A program made the translations under genes and the position numbers. Shown piece by piece: positions 62,228-64,000 of a stretch of DNA of 64,000 nucleotides. Location of the stretch: contig CP091737.1 in the NCBI GenBank assembly GCA_022010055.1, positions 868,001 through 932,000 of the forward strand. Direction: 5' to 3'. Positions within the stretch are counted from its first letter, which is position 1. Each line of letters begins with the position of its first letter. Source of the DNA: Treponema sp. (lineage in GTDB: Bacteria > Spirochaetota > Spirochaetia > Treponematales > Treponemataceae). The notes beneath the pieces were generated by a model. That model was not told the origin of the DNA. It searched no databases and worked only from the letters and a program-made list of their open reading frames with translations.

Positions 62228-64000
62228 TTGTGCAAATGAAAAAAGTCTCTATTGTAGTTCTTAATAAAGAACGAAAGGAAGCATTGAAACAGCTTAAAAA
62301 AGTTGGAGTTGTTCATCTTGAGCACCTGGAGGGAAATGGCGGGCAGCTTGCTGCGTTTAAGGAAGCGACCGGAAATTCTGTCAATGCGGTTTCCATTCTT
62401 TCAGAAATAAAGCTTCCTAAAAAAATGCCGGAGGCTGAAAAGCTTGGAAGCGCTGATATTGCGGCAAAGTGCAGGGAAGTTATCGGCCTTTCGGAAAACA
62501 AGAAAAAACTTCAGGAAGAAATTTCTTCATATTCTGCGGAACTGGAAAGACTTTCCCCTTGGGGCGGAGTTTCTCCGGCAGATTTTGCCTATCTGAAGGA
62601 AAAAAATATTTCGCTCAAAATGTACGAAATTCCAGAGGATAAATATAATCTGATTGACGAGAATTCAAAGACAATCTGCGTTAACCGCTATAAAAAGATT
62701 GTCCGCTTTGTTCTCCTTGATGCCACTGATGAGCGTCCTGCAGGTTTTCCTGCGGAAGCCTATGAAGTTCCGATGCCGGAATTTTCCACAGATGAAATAA
62801 AGTCCAGGCTCAATGCGGATTTTGAATCAATTAAGGATATTGACAAAAAACTTTCTTCTCTGGCGGTGTTTGCCCCTCAAATGAAAGAATTTGAAAAAAG
62901 CCTTGAATCCGACATTGAATTTGAAAATATTTATTCAGGAATGGAACAGGAAACTTCTGGAAAGTCAACAGATTTGGCATGGCTTTCAGGTTTTGTACCA
63001 GTCGACAGCCTTGAAAAGCTGAATGAAGCCGTAAAGTTGAATGGCTGGGCTATGGCCTGCTCGGATCCGGCGGAAGATGATGAAGTTCCTACAAAACTTA
63101 AGAACAATAAGTTAGTAAGCCTGATTTATCCTCTTACTGATTTCTTGGGAACTGTTCCCGGTTATCATGAATATGATATTTCAGGATGGTTCCTGCTGTT
63201 CTTTACTGTTTTCTTTGGAATGATTTTCGGTGACGGCGGTTACGGTGCGATTGTAACGCTGGTTTCATTGATTATGATTTTAAGGTCTGTCGCAAAAAAG
63301 CAGAAGGTCGCTCCGGTTTTTAGCCTTGTGCTTCTGCTCGGTTTTGCTACTATGGCGTGGGGAACTGTAACATGCACATGGTTTGGCCTTGCTCCGGAAC
63401 AACTTCCGGCATGGCTTGTAAATCTTTCTGTTCCGCCGATATCTAATGCCTGCTCAGAACCGTGGCTTCCGTTCTGGTCTGATGATCCTTCAAAGGGAAC
63501 TTTGACCACTGCGCAGAATCTTCAGATTTTCTGCTTTACCCTTGGTTTTTTGCAGCTTTCTGTCGCTCACTTAAAGGGAATTGCGCGTTATAGAAAATCT
63601 CTGAAGATGATTGGAGAGCTTGGCTCGCTTTCCAGATTTGGGGAATGTTCTATGTAGTCCTGAATATGGTTGTAAGTTCACAGGTTTTTGGATTTGGCGA
63701 AATTATCTGCGGCGTCCCGGTCGGCGAAGTTTCCGTAGGGCTTGTTGCGGTCGGCTTTATTCTGAGCTTTGTGTTCAGCAACTACGATGGAAATATTGGA
63801 AAATCAATACTTGAGAGCTGCAAGAATATAATTTCTGTATTGCTCGGTGTTGTCAATGTTTTCTCAGACATTGTTTCTTACATCCGTCTTTGGGCTGTAG
63901 GTCTTGCAGGCGCGGCGATTTCAAACACTGTAAATACAATGGCAGGACCGGTCCTTGGACACGCCATCCTGTTTATTGCGGCAATTCTGCTTCTTGTCTT
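62224..64000 (+). CDS. atpI: V-type ATPase subunit I, 3' part cut by window edge, one-base frame break
   Basis: Subunit I is the membrane stator that carries the ion half-channels beside the K ring. The cytoplasmic half (residues about 1-300) has coiled-coil segments (MKKVSIVVLNKERKEALKQL, ENKKKLQEEISSYSAELERL). The membrane half follows, with FFTVFFGMIFGDGGYGAIV, a family signature. One T is missing at 63629-63631; restoring it gives SLFQIWGMFYVVLNMV. The frame then continues to the window end through SDIVSYIRLWAVGLAGAAIS, which contains the essential Arg. The proteolipid subunit is expected just beyond. Confidence 0.93.

Overview
The window looks like a spirochaete chromosome, most likely a Treponema or close relative. 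The evidence is a single long flagellar block in the order flbD-motA-motB-fliL-fliM-fliY-fliO-fliP-fliQ-fliR-flhB-flhA-flhF-flhG-(unknown)-fliA-fapA, a V-type ATPase operon that includes the small DUF2764 subunit, a long eukaryote-like isoleucyl-tRNA synthetase, a tiny bS22/AURKAIP1-type protein gene, tandem Maf (motility accessory factor) genes and several signal-peptide or lipobox proteins with no recognisable function. No rRNA, CRISPR array, prophage or full insertion sequence was seen. One tRNA (Lys, TTT) is present.

Layout. 1-4.0 kb, minus strand: recJ (cut by the window edge), a pyrimidine-nucleoside phosphorylase, a hairpin-rich spacer, recO and tRNA-Lys. 4.1-5.7 kb, plus: a probable small RNA with its own promoter and terminator, then rpoZ-miaA, then the tiny ribosomal protein. 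5.7-12.5 kb, plus: a housekeeping run dxs-folP-cdaA-cdaR-acpS-DUF2225-truA covering isoprenoid, folate, cyclic di-AMP, lipid carrier and tRNA modification functions. 12.5-15.3 kb, minus: udg-priA. 15.5-18.4 kb, plus: an outer-membrane barrel candidate coupled to a glycolipid glycosyltransferase, convergent with thiI. 19.7-21.2 kb: an unknown secreted protein and a 214-bp MITE-like inverted-repeat element. 21.2-27.4 kb, plus: flavodoxin, ZIP transporter, ileS and two lipoproteins. 27.5-34.2 kb, minus: two very acidic repeat proteins, two Maf paralogues and a membrane protein with a degenerate GGDEF domain, headed by a sigma-28-type -10 box. 34.4-39.5 kb: a septum-initiator-like protein, Sua5/YrdC, an unknown secreted protein, smpB, lepB, hemW and a response regulator. 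39.6-57.2 kb: the flagellar block. 57.3-64 kb: the V-ATPase operon, running off the right edge.

Reading frames are broken at 26 places in 20 genes. Nearly all are essential genes, and 25 of the 26 breaks look like one or two bases missing from a short homopolymer. Restoring those bases gives family-typical proteins and total lengths divisible by three in every gene that lies wholly inside the window. I therefore annotate these as intact genes in a sequence with homopolymer-length errors, and give the break position for each. The stretch from about 20.5 to 39.4 kb shows none.

The most interesting regulatory architecture is a set of apparently leaderless genes (recO, smpB, lepB). smpB and lepB share one self-palindromic -35 hexamer, and the recO promoter is built into the tRNA-Lys terminator. 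The most interesting protein-level candidates are the sigma-28-linked acidic/Maf operon, a response regulator whose receiver lacks its phosphorylation residues, and a signal peptidase I with Arg where the catalytic Lys is expected.
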